This document shows, piece by piece, positions 8,094 through 16,413 of a DNA stretch of 43,551 nt (positions are counted from its first letter, which is position 1; every line of letters starts with the position of its first letter). The stretch is from NCBI GenBank assembly GCA_023229505.1, contig JALNZD010000035.1:1-43551 (forward strand), read 5' to 3'. This DNA comes from Bacteroidales bacterium (GTDB taxonomy: Bacteria > Bacteroidota > Bacteroidia > Bacteroidales > JAGOPY01). Under the pieces are notes generated by a model. The model made no database searches. It was not told the origin of the DNA and saw nothing but the letters and a program-made list of their open reading frames with translations. Position numbers and translations under genes: made by a program.

Positions 8094-8658
8094 CTAAAGT
8101 CTTGTTTTGAATTTCTTTTAAAACCTTTTCAACCTGATGGTTCAATTGTTCTATAGTTCCATTGTTAATGAGATGGTAATCGGCCATTTCCATACACCTG
8201 GCAATATTCTGGGCATTAGGATCGGCGGAGTTCATTTCGCGCTGTTCGTTATCCAGGAAAGTCTGATAGGAGATATTATCGGTTTCCGATTGCCGCAGAC
8301 TGATCCTTCCGTAACGGATCATCGGGTCGGCATCTGTGGCAATAAGATAGAATCCGTCTTTCTTGCGGAGGGAATAAACTTCGCCAGGCGTCCGGATGCT
8401 TTCGATCACGCCATTCTGTCCAAGGGCCAGGGCTTTTTCATACAACCGGTCGATTATGTAAGAAGGGGAATTGTTTTTACGCAGGTCGTTAGCTACGAGT
8501 ACCATCGAATCCCGGTTCACGACCATCCCGCGCCGGATGATCTCTTCGGCGATGAATGCCCGCACGGAGAAATGGGCAAAGCCTTTTTCCTTTGTAAGAA
8601 AATCTACGATCGCTCCCTTTCCTGCTCCCAGTGTCCCGGTAATTCCTATGATAAGCAT
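8086..8658 (-). CDS. P-loop nucleotide/CoA kinase-like ATPase coupled to dCMP deaminase
   Basis: This 190-residue protein opens with a Walker A motif 'GTLGAGKG' (residues 8-15) in a fold resembling nucleoside monophosphate kinases and dephospho-CoA kinase. An 'IESIRTPGEV' segment (about residue 104) probably corresponds to the substrate-binding/Walker B region, and a lid-like Arg-rich stretch 'RYGRISLRQSETD' lies near 124-136. It is not the canonical CoaE. It shares its own promoter (8678-8685) and an 8-base overlap with the deaminase gene. I infer action on deoxynucleotides or a regulatory role toward the deaminase. The substrate cannot be read from the sequence. Confidence 0.72.
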   Translation of the reverse strand: MLIIGITGTLGAGKGAIVDFLTKEKGFAHFSVRAFIAEEIIRRGMVVNRDSMVLVANDLRKNNSPSYIIDRLYEKALALGQNGVIESIRTPGEVYSLRKKDGFYLIATDADPMIRYGRISLRQSETDNISYQTFLDNEQREMNSADPNAQNIARCMEMADYHLINNGTIEQLNHQVEKVLKEIQNKTLDD

Positions 8659-8677
8659 AAACAGATTATTGCCGGAA

Positions 8678-8685
8678 CAAACTTA
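8678..8685 (-). promoter_or_regulatory. -7 element for the kinase-deaminase pair
   Basis: On the minus strand TAAGTTTG fits TAnnTTTG exactly and lies 20 bases ahead of the kinase ATG, placing the transcription start near 8671. Confidence 0.5.
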
Positions 8686-8723
8686 TGAAATATTATAGTG
8701 ATTTTACCATGCCGAATATTAAC

Positions 8724-8731
8724 TAACTTTG
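8724..8731 (+). promoter_or_regulatory. -7 element for the acyl-CoA ligase gene
   Basis: TAACTTTG fits TAnnTTTG exactly and lies 22 bases ahead of the ATG at 8754. It is divergent from the 8678-8685 element. Confidence 0.5.
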
Positions 8732-8753
8732 ATTTCTTTTATACCACTATCTT

Positions 8754-10397
8754 ATGCTGAAGGAAAACTTTTCCCGTTACCTGACAGACAGCATCAATAA
8801 AAACTGGGACTACCGCGCCCTTACGGATTACCAAGGGGAAACCTATCATTACCATGATGTAGCTGGACATATCGTCAGGATCCACCAATTCTTTCATGAC
8901 GCCGGCATCAAACCGGGCGACAAGATAGCCATGATCGGGAAGAACTCGGCCCGCTGGGGAATCCTGTATATCACTACGGTCACCTATGGCGCCGTTATCG
9001 TGCCAATATTGCCCGACTTCAAGCCCGATGATCTGCAGCAAATTGTCGATCATTCCAATGCAATCCTTCTCTTTGCCGAGGATGCCATCTATGAAAAACT
9101 CGATCCGGAAAAGATGCCCAAAGTGACTTGTGTTATTTCAATATCAAGCCTCTCCCTTCTTAAAAGTTCGGATCAAATCCTTTCGGTTTATAAAAAAAAT
9201 GATCTTAGTTCAATAACTGCCTCTTTCTATAAAGACGGGGAGAAACTCCGCATGGCCGAAATTCCCGGTGATCACCTGGCTGTTCTGAGCTACACGTCAG
9301 GCACGACCGGTTTTACCAAAGGGGTGATGCTGCCCCATAACAGCCTGGCCGCCAATATCCGCTTTGCCCATGAACACATGCCACTAAACCCCGGCGACAG
9401 AATCGTGTCTTTTCTTCCGCTGGCGCATACTTTCGGTGCTGCATTCGAATTCCTGTTCCCTTTCACGCTCGGTTGTGATATCACCATCCTGACAAAAACA
9501 CCTTCACCACAGGTCATTATCAAAGCATTCCAGGAGGTAAAGCCATCACTGATCCTCTCTGTACCACTGGTGATCGAGAAAATTTACAAAAAACAAGTGC
9601 TTCCAGTCATCAGCAAGCCGTACATGAAGATCCTGCTTGCCATCCCGGGCATCAACAATATCATTCTTAAAAAGATAAGGGAAAAACTCACCGCTGTTTT
9701 TGGCGGCAACTTCAGGGAACTGGTCATCGGCGGAGCGCCTTTTAATGCGGAAGCAGAAGAATTCTTCCGTAAAATGAAGTTTCCTTTTACAATCGGTTAT
9801 GGTATGACGGAGTGCGGCCCGCTGATCAGCTATGTCGGATGGAAAGAATCAAGGACAGGATCAGCCGGAAAGACTGTCGACACGTTGGAATTAAAGATCG
9901 ATTCCCCGAATCCGGAGACAACATCGGGAGAAATCATGGTCAAAGGGGACAACGTGATGCTGGGCTATTACAAGAATGTCAAGGCCACTGCTGAAATGCT
10001 CGATGATGATGGTTGGCTTCATACGGGCGACCTGGGAAGGCTTGATAGTGAAGGGTACCTCTTTATCCGCGGAAGGATAAAAAGTGTGATCCTCGGTTCC
10101 AATGGCAAAAATATATATCCTGAAGCGATTGAATCTCATTTCAACAACAAATACCTTGTGGCGGAATCGTTGGTGGTGCAGCGCAACGACAATCTGGTTG
10201 CACTGATCTATCCCGATTTTGAAGAGATGGTAAAGGTTGCGATGATGGAAAAAGACCTGACAGCTCTATACGATCATCACCTGAAAGTGGTCAACCACAG
10301 CCTGCCTGGATATATGAACGTATCACGCGTAGAAATCTATCCGAAAGAATTCCAGAAAACACCGAAAAGGAGCATCAAGCGGTTTATATATAGTTAA
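8754..10397 (+). CDS. AMP-dependent long-chain acyl-CoA synthetase
   Basis: This 547-residue adenylate-forming enzyme would activate fatty acids to acyl-CoA through an acyl-AMP intermediate. It has the phosphate-binding A3 motif 'YTSGTTGFTKG' (residues 180-190), the 'GYGMTECGP' A5 motif (about 345), 'GDLGRLDSEGYLFIRGR' (A7/A8 hinge), and a C-terminal A10-like lysine segment 'TPKRSIKRF'. The length is shorter than the roughly 600-residue FadD15-type enzymes but complete. The ATG follows a good -7 element. Its last 14 bases overlap the end of the convergent amrS-like gene. The exact chain-length preference is not readable. Confidence 0.9.
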   Translation: MLKENFSRYLTDSINKNWDYRALTDYQGETYHYHDVAGHIVRIHQFFHDAGIKPGDKIAMIGKNSARWGILYITTVTYGAVIVPILPDFKPDDLQQIVDHSNAILLFAEDAIYEKLDPEKMPKVTCVISISSLSLLKSSDQILSVYKKNDLSSITASFYKDGEKLRMAEIPGDHLAVLSYTSGTTGFTKGVMLPHNSLAANIRFAHEHMPLNPGDRIVSFLPLAHTFGAAFEFLFPFTLGCDITILTKTPSPQVIIKAFQEVKPSLILSVPLVIEKIYKKQVLPVISKPYMKILLAIPGINNIILKKIREKLTAVFGGNFRELVIGGAPFNAEAEEFFRKMKFPFTIGYGMTECGPLISYVGWKESRTGSAGKTVDTLELKIDSPNPETTSGEIMVKGDNVMLGYYKNVKATAEMLDDDGWLHTGDLGRLDSEGYLFIRGRIKSVILGSNGKNIYPEAIESHFNNKYLVAESLVVQRNDNLVALIYPDFEEMVKVAMMEKDLTALYDHHLKVVNHSLPGYMNVSRVEIYPKEFQKTPKRSIKRFIYS

Positions 10398-11391
10398 TAA
10401 CGCTTCGCCCGCATTTACGGCATTTTCCTTTAGCATCCAGCCCTTTTTTATAAGTCGAATAACCGATGCGGTCGATAAGGTGTGCCCCGCAATCCGGGCA
10501 GGTGGTGATGCGGCCTTCGTCGGCAGCCACATTGCCAAGGTAAACATAATGGAGATAATGGGTGGCAAGTTCATACAACTGCAGCAATTTCGGGAGCGGG
10601 GTAGCCTTATTTTCCATCTCAAAATTCGGAAAATAACGCGAAAGATGCAGTGGGGTTTCCGGACCAAGTTCCCCGCCGATCCATTTAACCATCTCCTCGA
10701 ACTGATCTTCCTGGTCATTCAAACCGGTTATCACCAGGTGGGTAAGCTCAAGGTGGCGGCCGTACTTTTTGATCATGAGAATGGAATCTTTGACCGGTTG
10801 AAGCCGGGCGGAAGTTACCCGTTTGTAAAAATCATCCGTAAAAGCCTTCAGGTCGATATTGAAAGCATCCATATAATCCAGGAGCTCAGCTAACGGGCTG
10901 GCGTTGATATAACCATTCGAGACCATTACATTGCGCAAACCTGCTTCTTTGGATTTCCTGGCGATATCAAGCATGAACTCGAACCAGACAATGGGCTCAT
11001 TGTAGGTATAAGCTATCCCGATATTGTCCTGGCGTTCTTTAGCCATCCGGATGAGCTCTTCAACAGTAACCGGCTTGAGATAAGGGTAATCTTCGGCACA
11101 GGTCTGGGAGATCTCCCAGTTCTGGCAAAACTTACACCGCAGGTTGCAGCCCACTGATCCAACCGAAAGGATCATGCTTCCCGGGTAAAAATGATACAAA
11201 GGTTTTTTTTCGATGGGGTCAAACCGAAGGCAACACGCTTTGCCATAAGTTTCGGTCACCAGCGTCCCGCCTTCGTTCTTCCTTACGCGGCATATCCCTG
11301 TTTTTCCGTCGGCCAGCACACACATATGCGGGCAAAGGGTACATTTTACCTTATTGTTTTGGAGTTGAATCGAATAAGATGCAGGATGCAT
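10384..11391 (-). CDS. amrS: AmmeMemoRadiSam-system radical SAM protein
   Basis: This 335-residue radical SAM enzyme has the 4Fe-4S motif C82-N-L-R-C86-K-F-C89. An N-terminal Cys set (C17, C20, C24, C34) and a C-terminal zinc-ribbon ('CPDCGAHLID' and 'CRKCG') match the AmrS family, whose genes often accompany AMMECR1 and Memo homologues. Those partners are not in this window. Members are related to pyruvate formate-lyase activating enzymes, but the length, the extra Cys clusters and the 'HFYPGSMILSVGSVGCN' segment separate it from PflA. The physiological substrate of AmrS is unsettled. It is tail-to-tail with the acyl-CoA ligase with a 14-base overlap. Confidence 0.88.
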   Translation of the reverse strand: MHPASYSIQLQNNKVKCTLCPHMCVLADGKTGICRVRKNEGGTLVTETYGKACCLRFDPIEKKPLYHFYPGSMILSVGSVGCNLRCKFCQNWEISQTCAEDYPYLKPVTVEELIRMAKERQDNIGIAYTYNEPIVWFEFMLDIARKSKEAGLRNVMVSNGYINASPLAELLDYMDAFNIDLKAFTDDFYKRVTSARLQPVKDSILMIKKYGRHLELTHLVITGLNDQEDQFEEMVKWIGGELGPETPLHLSRYFPNFEMENKATPLPKLLQLYELATHYLHYVYLGNVAADEGRITTCPDCGAHLIDRIGYSTYKKGLDAKGKCRKCGRSVINYI

Positions 11392-11454
11392 GGAAAAAGT
11401 GTTTTAAAACATGGCTAAGTTAAACAATTCCAATATTCAGAGAAACACCAGCGA

Positions 11455-12045
11455 CTATTTACTTTCTTCTTTGATATCCCTGATCCATTTTTCAATAGAA
11501 ACAGGCTGGTAGCGTGATAACTTATTCAATAATTCTTCCGGCTTTTCTTCTACAATCAGGTTATTCCGGTGTTCATGCCGTAAGAATCCCTCATTTGCCG
11601 TATGGGTAAAAAATTTCAGTAAGTGGTCGAAATAATGCTCCAGGTTCAAGATACCAATGGGTTTATCGGTAAGTCGCAGCTGGTTGTAGGTAATCACCTC
11701 GGCCAGTTCGTCAAAGGTGCCGAATCCGCCCGGCATAGCGATAAAGGCATCTGACAGCTCAACCATTAAGGTTTTCCGTTCGCTCATGCTTTCTACGATA
11801 TGCATCTTCGTGAGGCCCTGGTGGGCCACTTCGTTTTCCACCAGCCTCCTTGGCATGATGCCAATTACTTCACCCCCGCCGGCCAGGACGGTATCAGCCA
11901 AAACCTTCATTAATCCTACATTTGCACCGCCGTAAATGAGTTGAATCCTCCTTTTAAGGAGGATACCACCCAATTCTATCGCTCCCTGTCGGTATCCGGG
12001 ACGGATCCCCATGCTTGAGCCACAAAAGACACCTACAGATTTCAT
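11455..12045 (-). CDS. LOG-family (TIGR00730) nucleotide phosphoribohydrolase
   Basis: This 196-residue Rossmann-fold protein carries the family signatures R90-K91 and PGGFGTFDE (residues 105-113), with the catalytic Arg and Glu of LOG hydrolases. Such enzymes cleave N6-modified or ordinary nucleoside 5'-monophosphates to base and ribose 5-phosphate; in bacteria many act as AMP or purine/pyrimidine nucleotide hydrolases. The full length is typical. It is divergent from manA across 131 bases, with a near-consensus -7 element at 12061-12068. The plant-style 'cytokinin activating' label should not be taken literally here. Confidence 0.88.
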   Translation of the reverse strand: MKSVGVFCGSSMGIRPGYRQGAIELGGILLKRRIQLIYGGANVGLMKVLADTVLAGGGEVIGIMPRRLVENEVAHQGLTKMHIVESMSERKTLMVELSDAFIAMPGGFGTFDELAEVITYNQLRLTDKPIGILNLEHYFDHLLKFFTHTANEGFLRHEHRNNLIVEEKPEELLNKLSRYQPVSIEKWIRDIKEESK

Positions 12046-12060
12046 AGTTTGATTTTGCCG

Positions 12061-12068
12061 GAAAGTTA
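12061..12068 (-). promoter_or_regulatory. -7 element for the LOG-family gene
   Basis: On the minus strand TAACTTTC differs from TAnnTTTG at one base and lies 15 bases ahead of the ATG, which would give a short leader. Confidence 0.35.
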
Positions 12069-12150
12069 ATAAAAAAAAGCCCCGGATTTCGTACTTAATT
12101 TAAACCCGTTCTAACTATTCAAAAATCCAAATAACTAAAACAAAAAACCT

Positions 12151-12158
12151 TATTTTTG
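12151..12158 (+). promoter_or_regulatory. -7 element for manA; decides its start
   Basis: TATTTTTG fits TAnnTTTG exactly. It overlaps the TTG at 12156 to which the open frame extends, so that TTG cannot be the start; transcription would begin near 12165 and the ATG at 12177 is used. Confidence 0.5.
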
Positions 12159-12176
12159 GCCTCTCATTTCCGAAAG

Positions 12177-13160
12177 ATGAACACGCTTTATCCGCTGAAA
12201 TTCAAGCCTGTATTTGACGACCGCGTCTGGGGGGGGGATAAAATCCGTACCCAAATGGGATTGGATTTTGCTCCCAAGGACCGATGTGCGGAGGCCTGGA
12301 TTTTATCGGGATATGAAGGGAAGCAAACGACCGTTAGTAATGGATTCCTCATCGGAAATGAGCTCAATGAACTGGTCGAAATTTATATGGATGACCTGAT
12401 CGGTGGAAAAGTCTTTGAGACTTCAGGTGACGTTTTCCCCTTGCTCATCAAGTTTATCGATGCCCGCGAATGGCTGTCCATACAGGTTCATCCCGGTGAT
12501 GACCTTGCCAGGAAAAGAAACCAGACCAACGGCAAGACCGAAATGTGGTATGTGATCGATGCTGACAAAGGCGCCCAATTGATCAGCGGTTTCAATAAAA
12601 AAGTTTCGCAAAAACAATACCTTGATCATCTTCAAAATAAAACCTTACCTGGTATCCTGAATTACGAAAAAGTAAAAACCGGAGATGTGTTTTTCATGCC
12701 GGCAGGCCGGATACATAGCCTTGGGCCGGGTATATTACTGACCGAAATCCAGCAGACTTCCGATGCCACCTACCGGATTTACGACTGGGACCGGCTGGAT
12801 GCCAATGGTAAAGGACGGGAACTGCATACTCAGCTTGCGCTGGCTGCTATCGACTTGAACCATTATTCTGAATATAAAACCGGGTACAAAGAGCGGCTCA
12901 ACGAAACAGTCAACCTGGTTACCTGTCCATATTTCACTACAAACCTTCTTGAATTGGCACAGCCTTTGAGAAAAAACTATGAAGAACTCGATTCTTTCGT
13001 GATCTATATTTGCATGGAGGGCAGCATGATACTAAGATATGGGAATGATGAGAAAATTGGTGTAATGAAAGGAGAAGTTATCCTGATCCCTGCTATTCTG
13101 GGCCAGGTTGGAATTTACCCGGATAAAAAAGTAAAATTATTAGAAGTGTTTATAAAATAA
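12177..13160 (+). CDS. manA: Mannose-6-phosphate isomerase, class I
   Basis: This 327-residue zinc enzyme interconverts mannose 6-phosphate and fructose 6-phosphate and supplies GDP-mannose precursors for surface polysaccharide. The cupin metal site is visible: 'SIQVHPGDD' (Gln and His ligands), Glu in 'GKTEMWYV', and the His of 'GRIHSLGPG' with 'TEIQQTSDATYRIYDWDR'. The length fits the short Bacteroidota/Firmicutes form. I place the start at the ATG 12177 ('MNTLYPLKF') because the upstream in-frame TTG lies inside the promoter. It stands alone as a transcription unit and is followed by a repeat. Confidence 0.92.
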   Translation: MNTLYPLKFKPVFDDRVWGGDKIRTQMGLDFAPKDRCAEAWILSGYEGKQTTVSNGFLIGNELNELVEIYMDDLIGGKVFETSGDVFPLLIKFIDAREWLSIQVHPGDDLARKRNQTNGKTEMWYVIDADKGAQLISGFNKKVSQKQYLDHLQNKTLPGILNYEKVKTGDVFFMPAGRIHSLGPGILLTEIQQTSDATYRIYDWDRLDANGKGRELHTQLALAAIDLNHYSEYKTGYKERLNETVNLVTCPYFTTNLLELAQPLRKNYEELDSFVIYICMEGSMILRYGNDEKIGVMKGEVILIPAILGQVGIYPDKKVKLLEVFIK

Positions 13161-13194
13161 ATTTTAGTAATGATAATTTTACCACATATGTTAT

Positions 13195-13252
13195 CACGCA
13201 AAGAATACGCAAAGAATACGCAAAGGGATTTTCTTCGTGTTCCTTCGTGTAA
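13195..13252. repeat. Phrase-like repeat after manA
   Basis: Reiterated 'cacgcaaagaatacgcaaag' units are followed by 'cttcgtgttccttcgtgt', a rough complement, so the block can fold into an imperfect hairpin. A related 'cacgcaaagg...cgcaaag' block occurs at 20658-20695. Confidence 0.55.
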
Positions 13253-13287
13253 CAGCTAACTGATTAACGCATAAATTTTAATCTGAT

Positions 13288-13815
13288 ATGAAAAAAACAA
13301 TTGTACTTATTTCAATCCTTCTCCTGGGAATCACACTCAATGCCCAGGAAGGAATCCTTGAAAGAACTATTCCATCTGTAGATATCAAAACCATGACCGG
13401 TGAAAAATTCAATACGTCCGGCATTGATAATGCCGGTAAACCAATAGTCATTTCCTTTTTTGCGCTATGGTGCAAGCCCTGCATGAGGGAATTGACGGCC
13501 ATTGCTGATGTTTACCAGGAGTGGCAGGATGCAACAGGAGTGAAACTGGTGGCCATCTCCATCGATGATGCCCGGTCCATGGCAAACGTGATGCCGACGG
13601 TAAACGGGAATAGCTGGGAATACGAGTTTTATTGCGACCCAAACGGTGATTTTAAACGTGCCATGGGTGTTAATATGATCCCGCATATTTTTGTGCTTAA
13701 CAGTCAGAAACAGGTCGTTTATCAACACACTTCCTATGCGGAAGGCGGAGAAAACGAACTTTTTGAAATAATAAAGAAAGTAGCGGCCGGTGAAGAGATA
13801 CCCGCAGGAAAATAA
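13288..13815 (+). CDS. TlpA-like periplasmic thiol-disulfide protein
   Basis: This 175-residue secreted thioredoxin-fold protein has a signal peptide cleaved near 'LNAQ' (residue 20) and the redox motif W-C62-K-P-C65 in 'FFALWCKPCMREL'. It belongs to the AhpC/TSA-Redoxin (TlpA/ResA) group that reduces or isomerises disulfides outside the cytoplasm. It is 45 bases upstream of the DUF6029-like barrel and is followed by an Omp28-like lipoprotein that also has a Cys-pair. The three look like a single cell-envelope operon. The client protein is not identified by the sequence. Confidence 0.88.
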   Translation: MKKTIVLISILLLGITLNAQEGILERTIPSVDIKTMTGEKFNTSGIDNAGKPIVISFFALWCKPCMRELTAIADVYQEWQDATGVKLVAISIDDARSMANVMPTVNGNSWEYEFYCDPNGDFKRAMGVNMIPHIFVLNSQKQVVYQHTSYAEGGENELFEIIKKVAAGEEIPAGK

Positions 13816-13859
13816 GGATTTCCGGTTTATTACTTCTGATTAATCAATAACCAAAATCT

Positions 13860-15560
13860 ATGATCCTGAAAAAGTTTTTAATACTTATATTGCTGGCATT
13901 GACTTTACCCGCATATATACTGGCGCAGGAAATTCCCGGTAATCCTACTGTTCACGGTAATTTCCAGATCGATGCCCAGACTTATCATCCGGACGAGGCT
14001 TTGGGGATCACCGACTCCGTCTTGCAGGGTAAAACGATGCGGTTGAATGGGTACGGTGATATCCGGTTCTCAATGTGGCGGTTCAATGCAGGCCTTCGCT
14101 ATGAAGCCTATCTTCCGCCGCTTGCAGGATATGACCCGAATTACCAGGGACAGGGTATCCCATATTGGTTTGTAGAATATGGCGATGAAAAACTTCAGAT
14201 TACAGCCGGCCACTTTTACGAACAATTTGGAATGGGTATGATCCTGCGCAGCTACGAGCAATGGGACCTGGGCTATGATAATTCCTTCAACGGATTAAGA
14301 GTTAAATACAGCCCGGTTTCAGGCCTTAACTTTAAAGCTCTTATTGGGGTGCAGCGCTATTACTGGGAACCGTTTGCAGATGATAACAGGGGTATTGTCC
14401 GCGGCTTTGACGGGGAACTGATGCTGAATGATGCCTTCAACGCCCTGAAGGAAATGAAAACACGAGTGATCCTGGGTGGAAGCTTTGTCAGCAAGTACGA
14501 AAAGATGCGCACCAAAACACTCATTTCAGATACGATAAAATATGAATACCAACTGCCAGCCAATGTAGCTTCTGCCGGAGGAAGGGTGAGCATTTCCAAT
14601 GGAGGATTCAATTTCTACACGGAATACACGCATAAATTCAATAATCCGACGGCTTTCAATAATTACATCTATAAAGACGGCCAGGCGCTGCTGTCATCTC
14701 TCTCCTATTCCCAAAAAGGCCTTGGGGTTTATATAGCCGCTAAACGGATCGATAATATGAGTTATAAATCGAAGATGACCGAACTCAATAACGTACTCGA
14801 TATTAACTTTATCCCGCCATTGACAAAGCAGTTTGTTTACTCGCTGGAAAACGTTTATCCTTACGCCACTCAATTAAATGGGGAAGCAGCTATACAGGGA
14901 CAGATTATATATACAATCCCGAAGGGTACTAAGCTTGGAGGTAAATACGGGACCAAGCTCGAACTGAATTACTCGAGGGTCCACGGGCTGGACAAGCAGG
15001 CTATTGCAGACAGCATTCCTGTTGATTCTACCGGGACCCTTGGCTACAAGGCACCCTGGTTTAAATTCGGAGACCTTTATTATCAAAGTATTTCTGCTTC
15101 TTTTGAGAAGAAGATCGGAAAGAAGGTAAAGTTGAACATCGAATATATTCATATTGATTATAATATTGAAGTTGTTGAAGGCCATCCTGGTGCTGAGATG
15201 GTACATGCCCATGAATATAACATCGAATTTACTTTTAAGCTGTCATCAACAAAATCGTTACGGCTGGAATATGAGGAGCTTTTGACCAAACAAGACAGGG
15301 GTAACTGGGCCATGCTCATGGTCGAATTCAATGTCGCTCCCAAATGGTTTTTCTCTATCATGGACCAATATAATTACGGTAATCCTGATGAAGATATGCG
15401 TTTGCATTATTACACTGCTGCTGTGGCTTTCGTTCAGGGGCCTCATCGCCTTTCCCTGGCATACGGACGCCAGCGTGAAGGGTTGCTTTGTGTCGGAGGT
15501 GTCTGCCGCCAGGTGCCGGCCTCAAACGGTTTTACACTTAATATCAGCACCAGTTTTTAA
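13860..15560 (+). CDS. DUF6029-like outer-membrane beta-barrel protein
   Basis: This 566-residue secreted protein has a clear signal peptide (cleavage near 'ILAQ', residue 23) followed by alternating aromatic beta-strand patterns. The frequent 'YxxxF/Y' strand ends and a final 'NGFTLNISTSF' with terminal Phe are the hallmark of an outer-membrane barrel. The N-terminal 'GNPTVHGNFQIDAQTY' and 'YGDIRFSMWRFNAGLRYEAY' segments resemble the Bacteroidota DUF6029 family. Its function is unknown. It sits between a TlpA-like thioredoxin and an Omp28-like lipoprotein, and the conserved Cys pair late in the protein ('LLCVGGVCRQ') could be a client for the thioredoxin. Confidence 0.78.
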   Translation: MILKKFLILILLALTLPAYILAQEIPGNPTVHGNFQIDAQTYHPDEALGITDSVLQGKTMRLNGYGDIRFSMWRFNAGLRYEAYLPPLAGYDPNYQGQGIPYWFVEYGDEKLQITAGHFYEQFGMGMILRSYEQWDLGYDNSFNGLRVKYSPVSGLNFKALIGVQRYYWEPFADDNRGIVRGFDGELMLNDAFNALKEMKTRVILGGSFVSKYEKMRTKTLISDTIKYEYQLPANVASAGGRVSISNGGFNFYTEYTHKFNNPTAFNNYIYKDGQALLSSLSYSQKGLGVYIAAKRIDNMSYKSKMTELNNVLDINFIPPLTKQFVYSLENVYPYATQLNGEAAIQGQIIYTIPKGTKLGGKYGTKLELNYSRVHGLDKQAIADSIPVDSTGTLGYKAPWFKFGDLYYQSISASFEKKIGKKVKLNIEYIHIDYNIEVVEGHPGAEMVHAHEYNIEFTFKLSSTKSLRLEYEELLTKQDRGNWAMLMVEFNVAPKWFFSIMDQYNYGNPDEDMRLHYYTAAVAFVQGPHRLSLAYGRQREGLLCVGGVCRQVPASNGFTLNISTSF

Positions 15561-15567
15561 AAGGAAT

Positions 15568-16413
15568 ATGATGAAAAAAATATCCAAAATAATTGCTTTG
15601 TTTGCTTTATCAGCCCTTATGATCCCTTCCTGTGATATCGTGGAGGAGCCTTACCTGGTAGCGATAGCAGGAGGGAACGGGCCGGGGCCGGGTGACAAAG
15701 TCCGCAAAGTTTTGCTTGAAGACTACACAGGCCAGAAATGCCTGAATTGCCCCGAAGCTGCCGAAATAGCCCATACCCTTAAAACCCTCTACGGTGAACA
15801 ATTGGTATTACTGACCATTCATGCGGGATCTTACTCCACACCGGATGCTACCGGAGATTTCACTGCAGATTTCCGCACCCAGGAAGGTGCTGAACTGAAT
15901 TCTTTTTTCGGATTTCCGGGTTATCCCATGGGAATGGTAAACCGCACAGAATTCGACGGATTCAGGATCCTGCTTAAAGACAGCTGGGAGGCAGCCGCTG
16001 CAATACAGACCGATTTAGAGGCCCAGGTCGAAATTATTATTACCAATACTTATAATACCGGAACATCAAAGCTTGATTGTCTTCTGGAAACTGAGTTCCT
16101 GAAAGATATGGACGGAACCTATAATATTTGCGTTTTCATTGTTGAAAGCGGTATCATTTCCCCACAGGAAACCGAACAGGGAGTAAATCTGACCTATGAA
16201 CATAATCACGTTCTCCGGGGATCCATGAACGGAACATGGGGTGATGTTGTAGGTACAGATGGCCAGGCTATCTCCGGATCTGCATTGACAAACAGTTATT
16301 CTTACACAATACCTGACGGATGGAATGCTGACAACTGCTCTGTGGTTGCGTTTGTATACAACACGACAACAAATGAAGTGGTGCAGGCGGAGGAGAAGGA
16401 TTTACTGCCTTGA
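15568..16413 (+). CDS. Omp28-like lipoprotein with a thioredoxin-like Cys-x-x-Cys
   Basis: Two adjacent ATGs (15568 and 15571) follow an AAGGA sequence; the second has the better spacing. The product of about 281 residues has a lipobox ending at the Cys of 'MIPSCD' and a thioredoxin-like domain with 'EDYTGQKCLNCPEA', as in the Omp28 family described from Porphyromonas. The C-terminal half looks like a beta-sandwich ('ISGSALTNSYSYTIPDGW'). The frame stays open far upstream inside the DUF6029 gene, but that part overlaps coding sequence and lacks a signal. The last 12 bases overlap the end of mutB on the other strand. Confidence 0.82.
   Translation: MMKKISKIIALFALSALMIPSCDIVEEPYLVAIAGGNGPGPGDKVRKVLLEDYTGQKCLNCPEAAEIAHTLKTLYGEQLVLLTIHAGSYSTPDATGDFTADFRTQEGAELNSFFGFPGYPMGMVNRTEFDGFRILLKDSWEAAAAIQTDLEAQVEIIITNTYNTGTSKLDCLLETEFLKDMDGTYNICVFIVESGIISPQETEQGVNLTYEHNHVLRGSMNGTWGDVVGTDGQAISGSALTNSYSYTIPDGWNADNCSVVAFVYNTTTNEVVQAEEKDLLP

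Noticed and set aside
12156..12176. TTG start seven codons upstream of the manA ATG
   Set aside because: It lies inside the promoter -7 element and the extra residues are not part of the enzyme fold.
13195..13252. CRISPR-like array from the reiterated 'cgcaaag' units
   Set aside because: Units are only 7-12 bases with no regular spacers and no cas genes nearby.
15331..15567. Long N-terminal extension of the Omp28-like protein
   Set aside because: It overlaps the barrel gene in another frame and lacks a signal peptide; the lipoprotein signal begins at 15568/15571.
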